Source of the DNA: Aplidium turbinatum
Taxonomy: Eukaryota > Chordata > Ascidiacea > Aplousobranchia > Polyclinidae
NCBI GenBank assembly: GCA_918807975.1
Contig: OU964923.1
Span: 5,828,001-5,892,000 of the forward strand
Reading direction: 5' to 3'
DNA length: 64,000 nt
Both the position numbers and the translations under genes were made by a program. This document shows positions 12,372-23,839 of the stretch, piece after piece. How positions within the stretch are numbered: the stretch's first letter is position 1; each line of letters starts with the position of its first letter. Under the pieces are notes generated by a model. It was not told the origin of the DNA, did not search any database, and was given only the letters and a program-made list of their open reading frames with translations.

Positions 12372-12547
12372 GGATGGAGTAATTTCCTGGCAACAACACT
12401 TCAACAATTGGAACGTTCACTCTGTCGATCTCGGTGACTAGACCTGCGTCAGTGGTTCAAGGCCTCTGCAACTAGTATGTGAAACTGCCAGGATTAAGCT
12501 CTCAAAGAAGCTTTCCTAATTCGAGGATAAAGATTAATACAATCAAT
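12372..12547 (+). mobile_element. SINE family 2, 3' fragment
   Basis: Contains the body from GGATGGAGTAATTTCCTGGC through the AAGCTCTCAAAGAAGC block and the GAGGATAAAGATTAATAC tail. The tRNA-like head is missing, as in 5'-truncated insertions. It lies between the 1-kb element ending at 12155 and the hAT stack starting at 12736. Confidence 0.7.
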
Positions 12548-13290
12548 GGAAGCTATGCTAACACTCATATTTTTTTCCTCAGTGGAAGTTTGGCTTTTTA
12601 TATAAAAATTACACATGCTGCATTATCATTATTTTTTCACTAACAGAAAAACATAAACCTCAAACACTTAATCACCACTTAGCTCTCACGATGCCGGAGC
12701 AGATTTTAAAAGTTATAGGCTGAAGCTGAACAATGCAGGCCCGTAACTAGGGGGGGCGCAGGGGGGCAAAGCCCCCCCTGCAAAAATGTTAGCCCATCCT
12801 GGGAAGAATGATATTAATTACCTATTTTCGCTGACTTTTCAGTTCTATACCCAATGGGTTGTTTCATTGTAAACATTGTGCGTTTAATAAGAATAAAGAT
12901 GTGGTCGAATGTTGTGTTAAACAGACAGACTCGAGATTTATTGCTTATTAGATCCAGAGTAGGCCTACAGTGCAGTAGATAGAGAAATAGTGCAGTTTCT
13001 GGCAGTAAATAAACTGAGTTTTCGAGGTACTTATGATAAAATTGTGCTTGAAGAGCGAGGCTTGCTCATAAACTTGTTAATTACACCATGAAAAAAGATT
13101 CCAAGTTATCACAAATTGTCAAAGAAATCTTTAAAAACTCCTAAAAACAAGTTCTGCGCTCTGTTGATGAAAAAAATACTCGGAATTTTAAAGCCAGCCG
13201 ATACCTGCCACCAGATGTGCGAAACAGACATAAATAAATCGTTAAAGTTGATAGACACTTCAACCAACATGATTCAGTTACTATGTGTAC

Positions 13291-16200
13291 TAGGGTGTAC
13301 CTTAAAAAAAAAAAGTTTGATAATTTATATATGCTCTCACCCCCTACATTTGTGCCATTTGACCTAAAAACAATGTCTGTTAAATTTGAGACAGATCCAT
13401 TGATATTTAGAGGTCAACCTGGGACTTTGAATTTTTATACTGGGTCATTCCATGCCAAGCGTTCTAGACCTATCAGTTTGACCCTCTTCGATTTTGCTTA
13501 AACTTTGTTAAAATGTTATTTGGCATGATTTAGCCATGCATTACAAATTTTAGCTCAGTATCTATTATAGTTTTGAAAATGTGATGCTTTAAAGTTTTAG
13601 GTACCCCCTAAACTTTTCCACATTCGGTTTTTGGATCATTTTCAATTAACCATATCTTTTTCTCCGAAGGTTATATAAAGTTTAATTTTTGTAAAATGAT
13701 TCACTTTTAGCAATATTACATGATTGCATTGTCAAAATACAATTAATTTGCAGCATAATGGAGTAATCAAGCCTCAAAGTAGCTCTTTTCTTCACCAAAA
13801 GCAAATTTTGTGCCATATTTGGAAGTCTGTAACTTTTTTATGAAAAGTAGGATGGTTATTATATTTATCATGTATGCTCTTTCCCTACCAGGCAACAACT
13901 TCACCAAGTTTGATAAGTAACATTATATTTGTTAGAAGGTTACAATGCATCAAATTGTGCACCCCAAGCAATAAAGCCAAAATAACGCCATCTTGTGCCT
14001 GTGGTATAAAAATACCCCTGTAAAAAGTGTTTACAAAATAAACTTTTTAACCATTTGAAGAACATTAGCTAAGGAACTTGAGTACAAAGTTTTGACTTTG
14101 TCACTCAACTATAATATCATTATATATATATATATCAACTGTACTATAATATCATGGATTGTACAAAGTAAATTGTGACAATACATTAATATGCACAAAA
14201 TTCTTGGCAAAGAATGATTTTTAAAAACTAAATTTAACCTTACGGTGTTTGCCTGTTATCGCCCCACCACATTTGCTTTTTGACTACTCCGGCTCGAACC
14301 TCCTACATAGGGTTAGGAAGCAGATGTGTAAAAAAACGTTAGAACAATCTATTGAGGTAGATGAGCAATGGGTATATAACAGCAAACGAGTATGTTGACC
14401 GCCTCCCAGTTCTTGTTTCTGGTAGAAGAAATTTTCACCTCCATTTTCACTTAAGGAGCTGAAAATAAGGCTTTTTTGCTTGGGGTGCACAATTTGATGC
14501 ATTGTAACCTTCTAACAAATATAATGTTACTTATCAAACTTGGTGAAGTTGTTGCCTGGTAGGGAAAGAGCATACATGATAAATATAATAACCATCCTAC
14601 TTTTCATAAAAAAGTTACAGACTTCCAAATATGGCACAAAATTTGCTTTTGGTGAAGAAAAGAGCTACTTTGAGGCTTGATTACTCCATTATGCTGCAAA
14701 TTAATTGTATTTTGACAATGTCATCATGTAATATTGCTAAAAGTGAATCATTTTACAAAAATTAAACTTTATATAACCTTCGGAGAAAAAGATATGGTTA
14801 ATTGAAAATGATCCAAAAACCGAATGTGGAAAAGTTTAGGGGGTACCTAAAACTTTAAAGCAGGGGTTCTTAACCTTTTTGTCTCGTTTACCCCTTGCCG
14901 AATGAAAAAATTAAAATTTACCCCCACCGTTTTGTTGGCCCCTTGTGATGTTCGTGTCCAGATTTCGAGGTCAGTAATCTCGTTGCGACTTCTACTGACT
15001 TTTCAATCATCAAATGTTGGAAAATTTGCATAAATTCCTTTTTGAACTCTTCTACTCCACAGATATAATTTTGTCTGAAAGCCCTGAATTTTATCATGTA
15101 CATCTATAATGGTATCGCTTTTTCCTTGCATTTGCATATTGAACTGGTTCAAACTTAAAACAATGTCTGTCAAGTAAGCCAATGTACCAATAAATTTGTT
15201 GTCGCCAAAATGCTTACTCAACGAGGATTTGCGTTCTCGAAGAAAAATCTCGATTTCACCTGCAGGCTAGTTCGAAAACTCCAGACAAAACAAGACCCCC
15301 AGAGAGCCTGCAAACTTCGGTGTGATAAAGGAGAACAGAGTGTTCTGATCCCATCTGATCACAAGCCACTTTGAAAAGACGATGATTAAGAGCACATGCC
15401 CTGATAAAATTCACACATTTAACCATATGCTTCAATACTGCTTTAAAATATTCTGGAAGGGTTTTACTTGCCAGTGCATGTCGATGAAGGGCACAGTGAT
15501 TAGAAATGATGTTAGGTGCGCGTTTTTTCACCAGAGTTGTAAAGCCAGACTTAGCACCGAGCATAGAAGGGGCACCGTCTGTGCAAAGTGAACCCACATA
15601 ATTCCAGGATATATTATTTTGTTGAAAGAAATTATCTACTTTTTCCAGAACCATAACCGCTTTGGTAGTCGTCTCTAAACTTTCGCACATCAAGAATTCC
15701 TTTTTCAACTCACCAGCATGCACATATATCGACAGTAAACCAACAAATATGCACACTGCACAGTTCGACAAGTCAGTTGACTCGTCTAGCTGAAGACTAA
15801 TTCTTGCCTTACTAGCTCAAATTTCTTCTTTGTGGTCGAAGTCCTAATTAGGTTGTGTACAGTGAAAATGTAGCACACATACGCTGCTGAAGTGAAACTG
15901 GTAGTCTACTTCCGTGGAGATAAAAGAGACGAAAACTTACAATAAGCATAAATTTGAATCAAAATCGAGTGCAACACTACCAGTTTTTTAAGAACTGAAA
16001 AAAATAAAGTTAATTTAATGCCTTAGTTTATGATTCAGTGAATTTACCCCCTCAGTAGGTGAAATTTACCCCCAGGGGGTAAATTTACCCCCGGTTAAGA
16101 ACCCCTGCTTTAAAGCATCACATTTTCAAAACTATAATAGATACTGAGCTAAAATTTGTAATGCATGGCTAAATCATGCCAAATAACATTTTAACCAAGT

Positions 16201-16407
16201 TTAAGCAAAATCGAAGAGGGTCAAACTGATAGGTCTAGGACGCTTGGCATGGAATGACCCAGTATAAAAATTCAAAGTCCCAGGTTGACCTCTAAATATC
16301 AATGGATCTGTCTCAAATTTAACAGACATTGTTTTTAGGTCAAATGGCACAAATGTAGGGGGTGAGAGCATAAATTATCAAACTTTTTTTTTTTAAGGTA
16401 CACCCTA
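13291..16407. mobile_element. Fold-back element with about 690-bp terminal inverted repeats
   Basis: Ends TAGGGTGTACCTT / AAGGTACACCCTA with 8-bp duplication ATGTGTAC at 13283-13290 and 16408-16415. The left arm (13291-13979) is repeated inverted as 14469-14860 plus 16116-16407, with few differences over about 690 bp. The central spacer of about 490 bp holds an AT microsatellite near 14117-14134. Arms this long give almost pure stem-loop DNA. No transposase is seen. It inserted into the older hAT at 12736-17888. Confidence 0.88.
14861..16107 (-). mobile_element. hAT element with ZBED5-like transposase fragment, innermost of the nest
   Basis: Ends CAGGGGTTCTTAACC and GGTTAAGAACCCCTG with duplication CTTTAAAG (14853-14860, 16108-16115). 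The minus strand, about 15815-14918, encodes ISLQLDESTDLSNCAVC, LCTDGAPSMLGAKSGF, HCALHRHALASKTLPEYFK, CVNFIRACALNHRLF and LLYHTEV, then after a frameshift LAYLTDIVLSLNQFNMQMQG. These are the catalytic-core and insertion motifs of ZBED5/FAM200-type hAT transposases. The BED finger and the C-terminal dimerisation part are missing, and at least one frame break is present, so it is a dead internal-deletion copy. Confidence 0.9.
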
Positions 16408-18095
16408 ATGTGTACCGTACCGTAGTGATGATGGATATGATGCGCTTCTACAGGAATGCAACAAATTGCATGATTAGATAACTAAGAAGAACATGATCAT
16501 GAAACTGGTGAAGCACTCCTACGACGTAAGCGCAATCTAAATAGGCTACACGCCTTACTGGTTTCTTGGTGATGGAAGAGTTACTAGTTGCTGCAGGAAT
16601 GGAGGAGGAAAGGGATCTGAGAAAGTTGCTTATGCTGTGATAGACAAAATAGGTTTGGAGATGAAGCTTAGATTTGCATACAATTCATGGTTTTACACAT
16701 CTGTTCGTGCCCTTTCTAGAAGAAAATAAAAATTCCTTGGATGGTGAATCGCTCATTTCACTAGCCTATATATGCAAGTGAAGATAGATATTCCATCAAA
16801 GGCGGAATTGCAAGTCTTAAAACAGTTCCTACATGACCATGTGGAAGTTGCAGAACACCAGGATTCCAATATAGTAGGCTACTGAAAGAACTGTACAATC
16901 AATGACTGGCATTCCCGAATGCATATAAGCTTGCTGCTATACTGTGGAATCATTTGGGTCCAGTAATACGTTTGTGAGAGTGGCTTCTTGGTCTTATCTC
17001 GGATAGACAAGCTCTGGACTTTACTAAGTCCCGGAGACAAGCTTACACGCAGGTCTATGTTCCAGATGAGACAGTCGAACTTGGTTCTGTTGGTGTTTGA
17101 AAAGGAAATGATCGAGAAAATAGACCTGGACTTTTTGTTAATAAATTCAGTGAAGTCCATACATGCCTTCTGTTAAGATAGGATAGGACCTAACCTATCT
17201 ATGGCGAGGATAGGCTACATTTCACTGACGATGTGAAATACATTCTCACTATTATCATTAAATGATTGATCTTGAAGAGATGATTGTTGATTCTGCACTA
17301 GAGAAAATGAGGTGCGATGTACACACTGTAGCCTACAATTGTTTACAAAGCGATCAGTGATAGGTGCAGCGGCTGCACGCACCCCTCTTTGATCATAGTT
17401 AAACGCCTATTTTCTATTTGTAGGCTATAGTACCGTCAGTATATTTTATGTGATTTATGCAATGCATTAGAATAAACCAAAACAAACTCGAAGTCCATGG
17501 AAAGCAATGGATTAACTAACAAAAGAATCAACTACAAAATCAGAAATTTCACTGCGGTTTCTATGCCAATTTTTTAACCATTTTATCACTAGTTGATGGT
17601 CGGATGTTTTAAAAATACTTTTGCTTCTTAATTTTTATGCTGTCGTCATTATAACTGTTTAAGCTAAAGCATGTAATTATTAACTCTATAATGCCAGTTC
17701 ACGCTGCTGTTTCTACGATAATCTATGCTAATATAAACGCTGTAATACGATTAAAATGTTTTTGCGTAATACCCACATTGTTTACAAACGTTGTTTTTGT
17801 ACATGATACGGAAGGTAAAAGTTGGGGCCCCTCTAGAATACCTTTTGCCCCCCCCCCCCCCTGGTGCTCCAAGCTAGTTACGGGCCTGGAACAATGTCCG
17901 AGTCCGACAGACTGGTACCGTAGGTAGCACTAATTAGCATATAATCTCAGTCTTCCACTCCACAACTTTGAAAAGTTTGAATTGAAGTTTCGCTTTTGAG
18001 CTTCAATGTTGCCAAATGAGTTTTAAATTTTTAAGGCTACCATAAATATCTACCAGCGTTTCTCCATCATGGTAGCCTGAAACCAGCCTGGTATC

Positions 18096-19516
18096 CAGTG
18101 TTGTACGTTGACGCCGTCAATTTGACGGCGTCATTTGACGGCGTCAACTTTTTGTTGACGCTGAGGCTAGCGCCGTCAGTTTATTTTTCATTTGACGGAC
18201 ATTTGACTTCTACCCTTTTCTCGACCTTTGCTATGTTGACGTGTATTGTTTTGATATGATGGTCAGAAATAAAAACAACTGAACTGAACTGAAGTGATAG
18301 CGCCGTCAACTATTTTGCCGATTTTAAGCGTCAAGCGCTAAGCGTCATTTTTTGTTTTCATGGAAAATCTCGTTTCACAATAAGAGTTTCACAATGTATT
18401 CTGGCCAGCGCGACTCATCTGAATTAACGGCTTTTGCGTTGGTTGGAATGGCTCTCTGGAATACATGCAGAAGAAGTTCGCCAAATGGTGATCACCCATC
18501 TATCGTCACCACCGTGTTATCTCGGAGGTGACGGCTCTATGCCCCTGAAAAGAGCGATGTTGGTGCAGTGGACCTCGTTAAAAGATGTAGGCCTATACAT
18601 GCTAAACTATCACAGCACGCTTGGAACAGTGATAGGCTACCTTTCCGACTAAACGTTTTCAACTTGTTTTTGAAATACAACACACCAATACCAACCAGCG
18701 CTGCTGTGGAACGCATGTTTTCACTTGGAAATGACAATATGCGCAGGGGCGCCGGAAGCGTGGGGGAGCAGGGGGAGCGGATGCCCCCCTGCCCTCAAAT
18801 TTCTGTGGATGGAGAGGGAAGAGGGGGCAATGGTGCCATTTTAAGGTCATGTAAGCTACTGCACACTTTGCAATATAAAAATTTATGCTATCCGCTTTTA
18901 GCCTAATTATAATATTCTATTTTTGCCTCAAAATAATATTCTCGACACAGAATTCTCCATCACAGTAAGTTATATTACATCTTTATAAAATAGCATGATG
19001 CCCTTCTGTGCCATTGTTCTTTGTATAGCGGACACTTGTATCATTACTCGATGATGAGCTGATAGATGAGCATTATCGCTATATCTTATCTTAAACCTTA
19101 CAAAAAAAATTGGCCTTTCAGCAACAAAAATGCCCTTTTTTTATACTCCTGCCCAGTGCCCATCCAGTCAAAAATTGCTCTGGCGCCCTTGAATATGTGT
19201 CTCAAACGCAGCAGATTGTCAGACAAACGTTTTGAAATGCTTGTTTTTCTGCAAGGAAATAACTAATAGGCTGAGCAGCTAATTACAATACAGTCTCAAA
19301 ACATAATACCTGCTCTTTATTTATAGCTATTGTTAGCCTGAACTTGGTTGAAATATTTTGGTTTTATGAGACGCTGGCAAAAAATAGCGCTAGAAATTAG
19401 CGCTGACGCTGACGCCGTCAATTTCTTTAAGAGCTTACGCAGTCCTTTACGCCGCAAAGTTTTTAGGCAATTCGCGCTGACGCCGTCAAATTATTTCAAT
19501 GACGCGTACAACACTG
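18096..19516 (+). mobile_element. hAT element with transposase dimerisation exon, itself interrupted
   Basis: Ends CAGTGTTGTACG and CGTACAACACTG with duplication CTGGTATC (18088-18095, 19517-19524). Both subterminal regions carry several GACGCCGTCA / TGACGGCGTC repeats, the usual kind of transposase-binding array. The plus strand encodes FLKYNTPIPTSAAVERMFSL up to 18743 and, after the inserted element, KRSRLSDKRFEMLVFLQGNN then a stop at about 19264. Joined in register these are the hAT C-terminal dimerisation domain. Upstream transposase is mostly lost. Confidence 0.9.
18744..19191. mobile_element. 448-bp hAT-type insertion within a transposase reading frame
   Basis: Ends CAGGGGCGCC and GGCGCCCTTG, flanked by AATATGCG (18736-18743) and AATATGTG (19192-19199), an 8-bp duplication with one later change. 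The G-rich left subterminal region (GGGGGAGCAGGGGGAGCGG) is typical of short marine-animal hAT derivatives. It splits the host element's transposase between SLGNDNMR and KRSRLSDKR. It carries no coding sequence of its own. Confidence 0.85.
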
Positions 19517-19524
19517 CTGGTATC

Positions 19525-20696
19525 CAGTGGTGCCGAAGTAGGAGGGGATGGGGGGATATATCCCCCAATATTTTGGCAGCATCCCCTCCAATAATTTAGA
19601 AAAAATATTTGCTGTAAAGTTGTACTTCGATTTAGTTGTTTGCAAGCATCTCGCATTGCTGTTGCTTTTCTTTTATTGATGTTTGATCACAGTTTTAAAT
19701 TGTCGTGGATATGACGCTAGACAAAGAAGGACCTTCATTGAAGGTATTAAAGACGAGTTGGATCAGGCTACCGGCCATGGCACTGCAGTAATGCTTATGA
19801 GAGGACTCATTGTTTTAATCTTCTGTGCAGGCCTTGTGTCTCTGGTATGCAATGGATTAATCTCCTGCGTTTAATCGCAGCTCCTAACTATAATGTCTGC
19901 TGTTCTAATCTAAAAGAGCTTACCAGGCATTGTCCGAGTCGGAAAAACCTCTCTCAAACACTCAATCTGATTAGATCCTCTTAGTTTGCCCGGTAAGCTC
20001 TGCTGCTTGTAAGAGGTCGTTTTCCAATCTTCGTAGATTGCAAACCTTTCTGAGAAATACTTTGGGACAGGAGAGGTTGAATGCTAGTATTATTTGCAAC
20101 ATTTACCAAATCTTCTTAATGACATCAGCATAAATGACATTGCTAATGAGTTTTCAATGCGCACCACCGTAAGACGCAATATGTTCGGTTGTAACAAGTT
20201 CTTGTAATGTGTTTGAAAGTTATTATTTTTGTCATAAATTTCCAGATGTTCTTCTGTAGCTTCGATTGTTTTCAGTATCCTGACTAGTGACTTTGTATTA
20301 TAGTGCACTTAGTGTAGTGATTCTAGTGAAGGAGAGGACAAGAAGAAAAGTCTCACTTCTGTTTGTGTATTTTTTGGAAAAACTAAGTATTCATTGGAAG
20401 GTCATAAGTTCGAATCCCGTTGAAGGTAGGCTACCAATTTTTCTTTGACTGCTGCAAGAATAAGAAACAAGCATTCACAAGCGAACTGGTAGCACTTTTA
20501 TTTAAATGATTTCTTATCTGTATATTATGCTGTTAGTAGCGAATTTACCGAGGTCCGGTGATTGTTTAATAAACTTAATATCGGTCCCACTAAAATTGTG
20601 TAAAAAATTTGCATCCCTCAATGTTCAAAAGTCGTCTAAAATTTGATAAATTGTTGATTTATCCCCCCTAATCCTCAACTAACTTCGGCACCACTG
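19525..20696. mobile_element. 1.17-kb hAT-type element, back to back with its neighbour
   Basis: Ends CAGTGGTGCCGAAGT and ACTTCGGCACCACTG, with CTGGTATC on both sides (19517-19524 and 20697-20704). The left duplication is the right duplication of the neighbouring hAT element. Subterminal G/C-rich blocks (GGAGGGGATGGGGGG, ATCCCCCCTAATCC) are mirrored. A B-box-like GTTCGAATCCC at about 20410 may be a tRNA relic inside. No transposase frame recognised. Confidence 0.85.
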
Positions 20697-20878
20697 CTGG
20701 TATCGACTTCAAAACAGGATGGCGCAGCTGATGTCAAGCAGGCTGCAATGTGCTAACCCACACAACTTTACTTACACGCAAACAAAACTACAATGTCAAG
20801 ACAAAAGTGTGACACAGCTTGACAGTGCACGTTATGATAGGTTTGAAAGGCTCTTTATACTAACTTTGTATCTGCAGC

Positions 20879-21628
20879 CAGGAGCGTTGACAGGGGGGTC
20901 TAGGTGATACTTTTACACCCGGCCCGGAATATTTCAGGGGCTCGGATTTCCATCAGAGGTTAAAACAGCCACTTCAGCCGTCAGATGGTAAAGTACTGGG
21001 GCCCCTTCCGGGTGCCGGCCCCACTTCAGCCACCAAACAGTAAAATAAAAATTTAGTTTAGTTAGTATGGTGATTTCCCTAACCACAAATATTTAGTAAA
21101 ATATAACCCGAAATACGAATTTTAAAATAAACAAGCTAATGTTTGTTTAAACTCAAAAACTGAAATGGCACAAGTAAGAACATTGCTATCCCTATTTCTT
21201 GACTAAAAATTAGACGAAAACAGCTTTTCAGATTGCAGCAATCATCAAATGTTTGATCTAGGCCCAAAAACCTTTCCCAAATCAAATTGAAAACTTTCTG
21301 ACCGTCTGCACTAACTTTGCTGTAAATTATTTTCTGGTGAGCCTAGAATGACCAGTGAAACATAAATGGAATCGGGAAGTAATACTCTAGCGCCATGTGA
21401 CAAATAAAAGTTCAAAAAAGCAACCGTTACAAAGGCGTTACATAGAGACGATAAGTTTTGCTGTTCAGGAAATTTTAAGATTGCGCAAGATTTGTTATTC
21501 CTCTTAATTTTCTATTTTGAACGGCATGTGCCATCCTCATTTTAACAGCAACCTATATTCATAACATTGATGAAAGGGGCCCGAAAATAAATTGGTACCT
21601 GGCCCGAGAAATCCTGTCAACGGCCCTG
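20879..21628. mobile_element. 750-bp hAT-type nonautonomous element
   Basis: Left end CAGGAGCGTTGACAGG, right end CCTGTCAACGGCCCTG, with duplication TCTGCAGC at 20871-20878 and 21629-21636. Inside are GGCCCGG-type subterminal motifs and AT-rich filler, with no coding potential. A related right end (CCTCTCAACGGCCCTG) occurs at 62235-62250 without a visible partner. Confidence 0.85.
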
Positions 21629-21929
21629 TCTGCAGCGCCCGAGCACTCTCTCTGACGTCACGCACCATGGAATAAGCCACTTGATTTGTAGCCTACAAAT
21701 ACCGCGGGCTTTTAAAGCAATTCTGCGTCTCGCATTGAATTTAGGGAATGGTGAGCAATGAATTTTTGGAACAATGCGTGATCGCATTCTGACCAGTGCT
21801 TTATAGACACGTAGATTTGCTGTTATGTTACATTGTAGCTTATGGTTGTGCACAGCGTTTGTAATGCTCGCAGTAGCGCTCTCCCAATAAGACTAGGATC
21901 CTTCTTAAACCGCTAATACCATGATTCCT

Positions 21930-22190
21930 GACTCACTTTTGTTACTTAGTCTGGTTGGTTTTGAATCTTCAGCCAGACAAAGCCGTGATAGGTTATAGAG
22001 GCTTTTAACGCTGGGCCAGTTACCGAGATTGACGGAGTGAAATTTCCGATTGTTGAAGTCTTGTTTCCGGGGAATAATTCCATCCATTAGGTGCCGCTGA
22101 ATGGAGAGCAGTCGTTAGAATACGCTGCTCAAGCGCACACCCCGACAGTCGAACCAGCGCCGCTCTGACTTAGCGGTATAGGCTATTCAG
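21930..22190 (-). mobile_element. SINE family 2, partial copy
   Basis: Minus-strand B box GGTTCGACTG and the same body blocks as 22580-22886 (GCGGCACCTAATGGATGGAA, CGGAAATTTCACTCCGTCAA), ending in a GATTCAAAACCAACCA-type tail. The 5' A-box part is degraded. Confidence 0.75.
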
Positions 22191-22579
22191 TTTTACTCAG
22201 AAGAATTCTTAATTTTTGAAGTGTCCCGGAGTAAAACTAACCAAGTAGGACGGCAGCGCATTATGTAGCCTACTGAGTTTTGGTGGTGGAATCGTTAGTT
22301 GTTCTGGTGTTTTCATAAGCCGAGTGACGTGTTACTAACATAAAAAGTAACAGCGGGAGTGGTAGCCTACTTCTATTTTTTGTAGTATAGCCTACTCCCT
22401 TTTTGAGAAAAGTGATCTTGCCATCATTCTTTTCCAGCTTTCCAACCAGCTGATAGTTGCGGACTACCTATTCTCGAGTAGGCCTAAATGTCGAGAGAGC
22501 AAATAACGCCCAGATAGCTTAGCGCCTGACTAAGCAATAACTTGTAACGAAATAGACACCTTGAATTGTCATTTGACGT

Positions 22580-22886
22580 TTGATTGATTGAATCTTTATC
22601 CTCGGACTTGGAAAGCTTCTTGCAGAGCTTAATCCTGGCAGTTTCGCATACTTGTAGAAGCTTTGAATCACTAACGCAGGCCCGGTCACCGAGATTGACA
22701 GAGTGAAGTTTCCGATTGTTATAGTCTTGTTGCCGGGAACTATTCCATCCATTGGATGCCGCTAAATGGAGAGCAGTCCTTAACGTGCGTTGCTCAAGTG
22801 CACACACCCCGAGTCGAACCAGCGCCGCTTGATCTTGAAGCTTCTTTGTTCCAGAAGTGACGCGCTAACCAATTGAGCTATCGGGT
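22580..22886 (-). mobile_element. tRNA-derived SINE, family 2, most complete copy
   Basis: Read on the minus strand, the head gives GATAGCTCAATTGGTTAGCG (A box) and GGTTCGACTC (B box). The head is longer than a normal tRNA because of an insert between the arms. The body includes ATTTAGCGGCATCCAATGGA and CCGGCAACAAGACTATAAC, and the tail AAGTCCGAGGATAAAGATTC followed by a short CAATCAAT-type repeat. Five other partial copies are recognised in this window. Confidence 0.8.
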
Positions 22887-23251
22887 TTCGATGTAAAATT
22901 TAAACTTTCTAATGCAAAAACTGCAAAAATAAGTTCAAGTCGCTAAAGTAAATCAAGTTTTATTGCTCGTGGGGAACAACAAGAGAACACAATCCAAGAA
23001 TTCTATCTTGTATAAAAGATAGCCTATACGGTATGATAAATCCTCGTCCCAATGCATAGGTAAACAGAAGACGTACTGGCCACGTTCATGACGAGTTAAA
23101 ACCTTTGTAGCGTGCCTTCACGATCTAAACATGGCGAATATGTCGGATATATTATTTATTAAACTTTGCTCTCGGATAAACAGACGTGACAGCGGAATAC
23201 AAAACGGACATGGTTGACAAAAGTTAAGACTTAAATTATAACCATGTAGAC

Positions 23252-23747
23252 CAGAGGTGACGAACCTGCGGCCCGGCAAAGAATTTTGTGCGGCCCGCAA
23301 AACAATTTCACAATCGCTAATGCATTAAAGACAAAAGACATCTCAAAGCTGTTTTAAGCCTTCACTGGTAAACCTTTTCTTTGCTATTTTCTTGCCCTAA
23401 ACACTAACTTTCAGGGTTTAAATTTAGAAAATAGGAAAGCTATAAGGTAAAGTTGTGAAAACACTATTCACCAACTTCACCTTGTATTTTTGGTCGATTC
23501 CAATATATGACGTCATGGAATTTTGACATGCGCTTAGTCTGTATGGGTTAGTCTATTAGTCTGTATACCACCTTCAACTGTGTGGGTTTTATTACTTTCA
23601 TCTGCCGTTTGTTAGTTTTCATGAATGATATCTTGAGTCGCTTCTAAAAGATTTCATTGTAGGTTGCGATTAAAAAGTTGTGTGGCCCGATAACTCATGT
23701 GTAAGTGACAAAGTGACCCACGACCTCAAAAAGGTTCGTCACCCCTG
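23252..23747. mobile_element. 496-bp hAT (Charlie-like) nonautonomous element
   Basis: Left end CAGAGGTGACGAACCTGCGG, right end AAAGGTTCGTCACCCCTG, duplication ATGTAGAC at 23244-23251 and 23748-23755. The GCGGCCCG block next to the left end and GTGGCCCG near the right end are typical of this group. Internal sequence around 23440-23530 resembles part of 9760-9870 in XYLT intron 1, which suggests a related relic there. Confidence 0.85.
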
Positions 23748-23839
23748 ATGTAGACAGCCATAGCCTATGCAGGCTACATAGAGTGGCGATGAGGCCACAT
23801 CATATAGCATTACATGATTTGTATAGGCTGGTAATATGG

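Larger units (their letters stand above)
12736..17888. mobile_element. 5.15-kb hAT-type element, outermost of a three-level nest
   Basis: Left end CAGGCCCGTAACTAG, right end CTAGTTACGGGCCTG, with the 8-bp duplication GAACAATG at 12728-12735 and 17889-17896. G-rich subterminal runs (GGGGGGG at the left, C-run at 17850-17864) are mirrored. Two later insertions lie inside. Without them it is about 2 kb. The remaining internal sequence (12780-13282, 16416-17840) shows no transposase I can recognise. Confidence 0.85.

Noticed and set aside
14110-14140. AT-rich repeat as an origin or promoter
   Set aside because: A plain dinucleotide microsatellite in the spacer of the fold-back element.
15382-15591. 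69-codon plus-strand frame
   Set aside because: Antisense shadow of the hAT transposase fragment at 14861-16107.
18659-18850. Pro/Ala-rich minus-strand frame
   Set aside because: Produced by the G-rich left end of the 448-bp MITE and the antisense of the transposase fragment.
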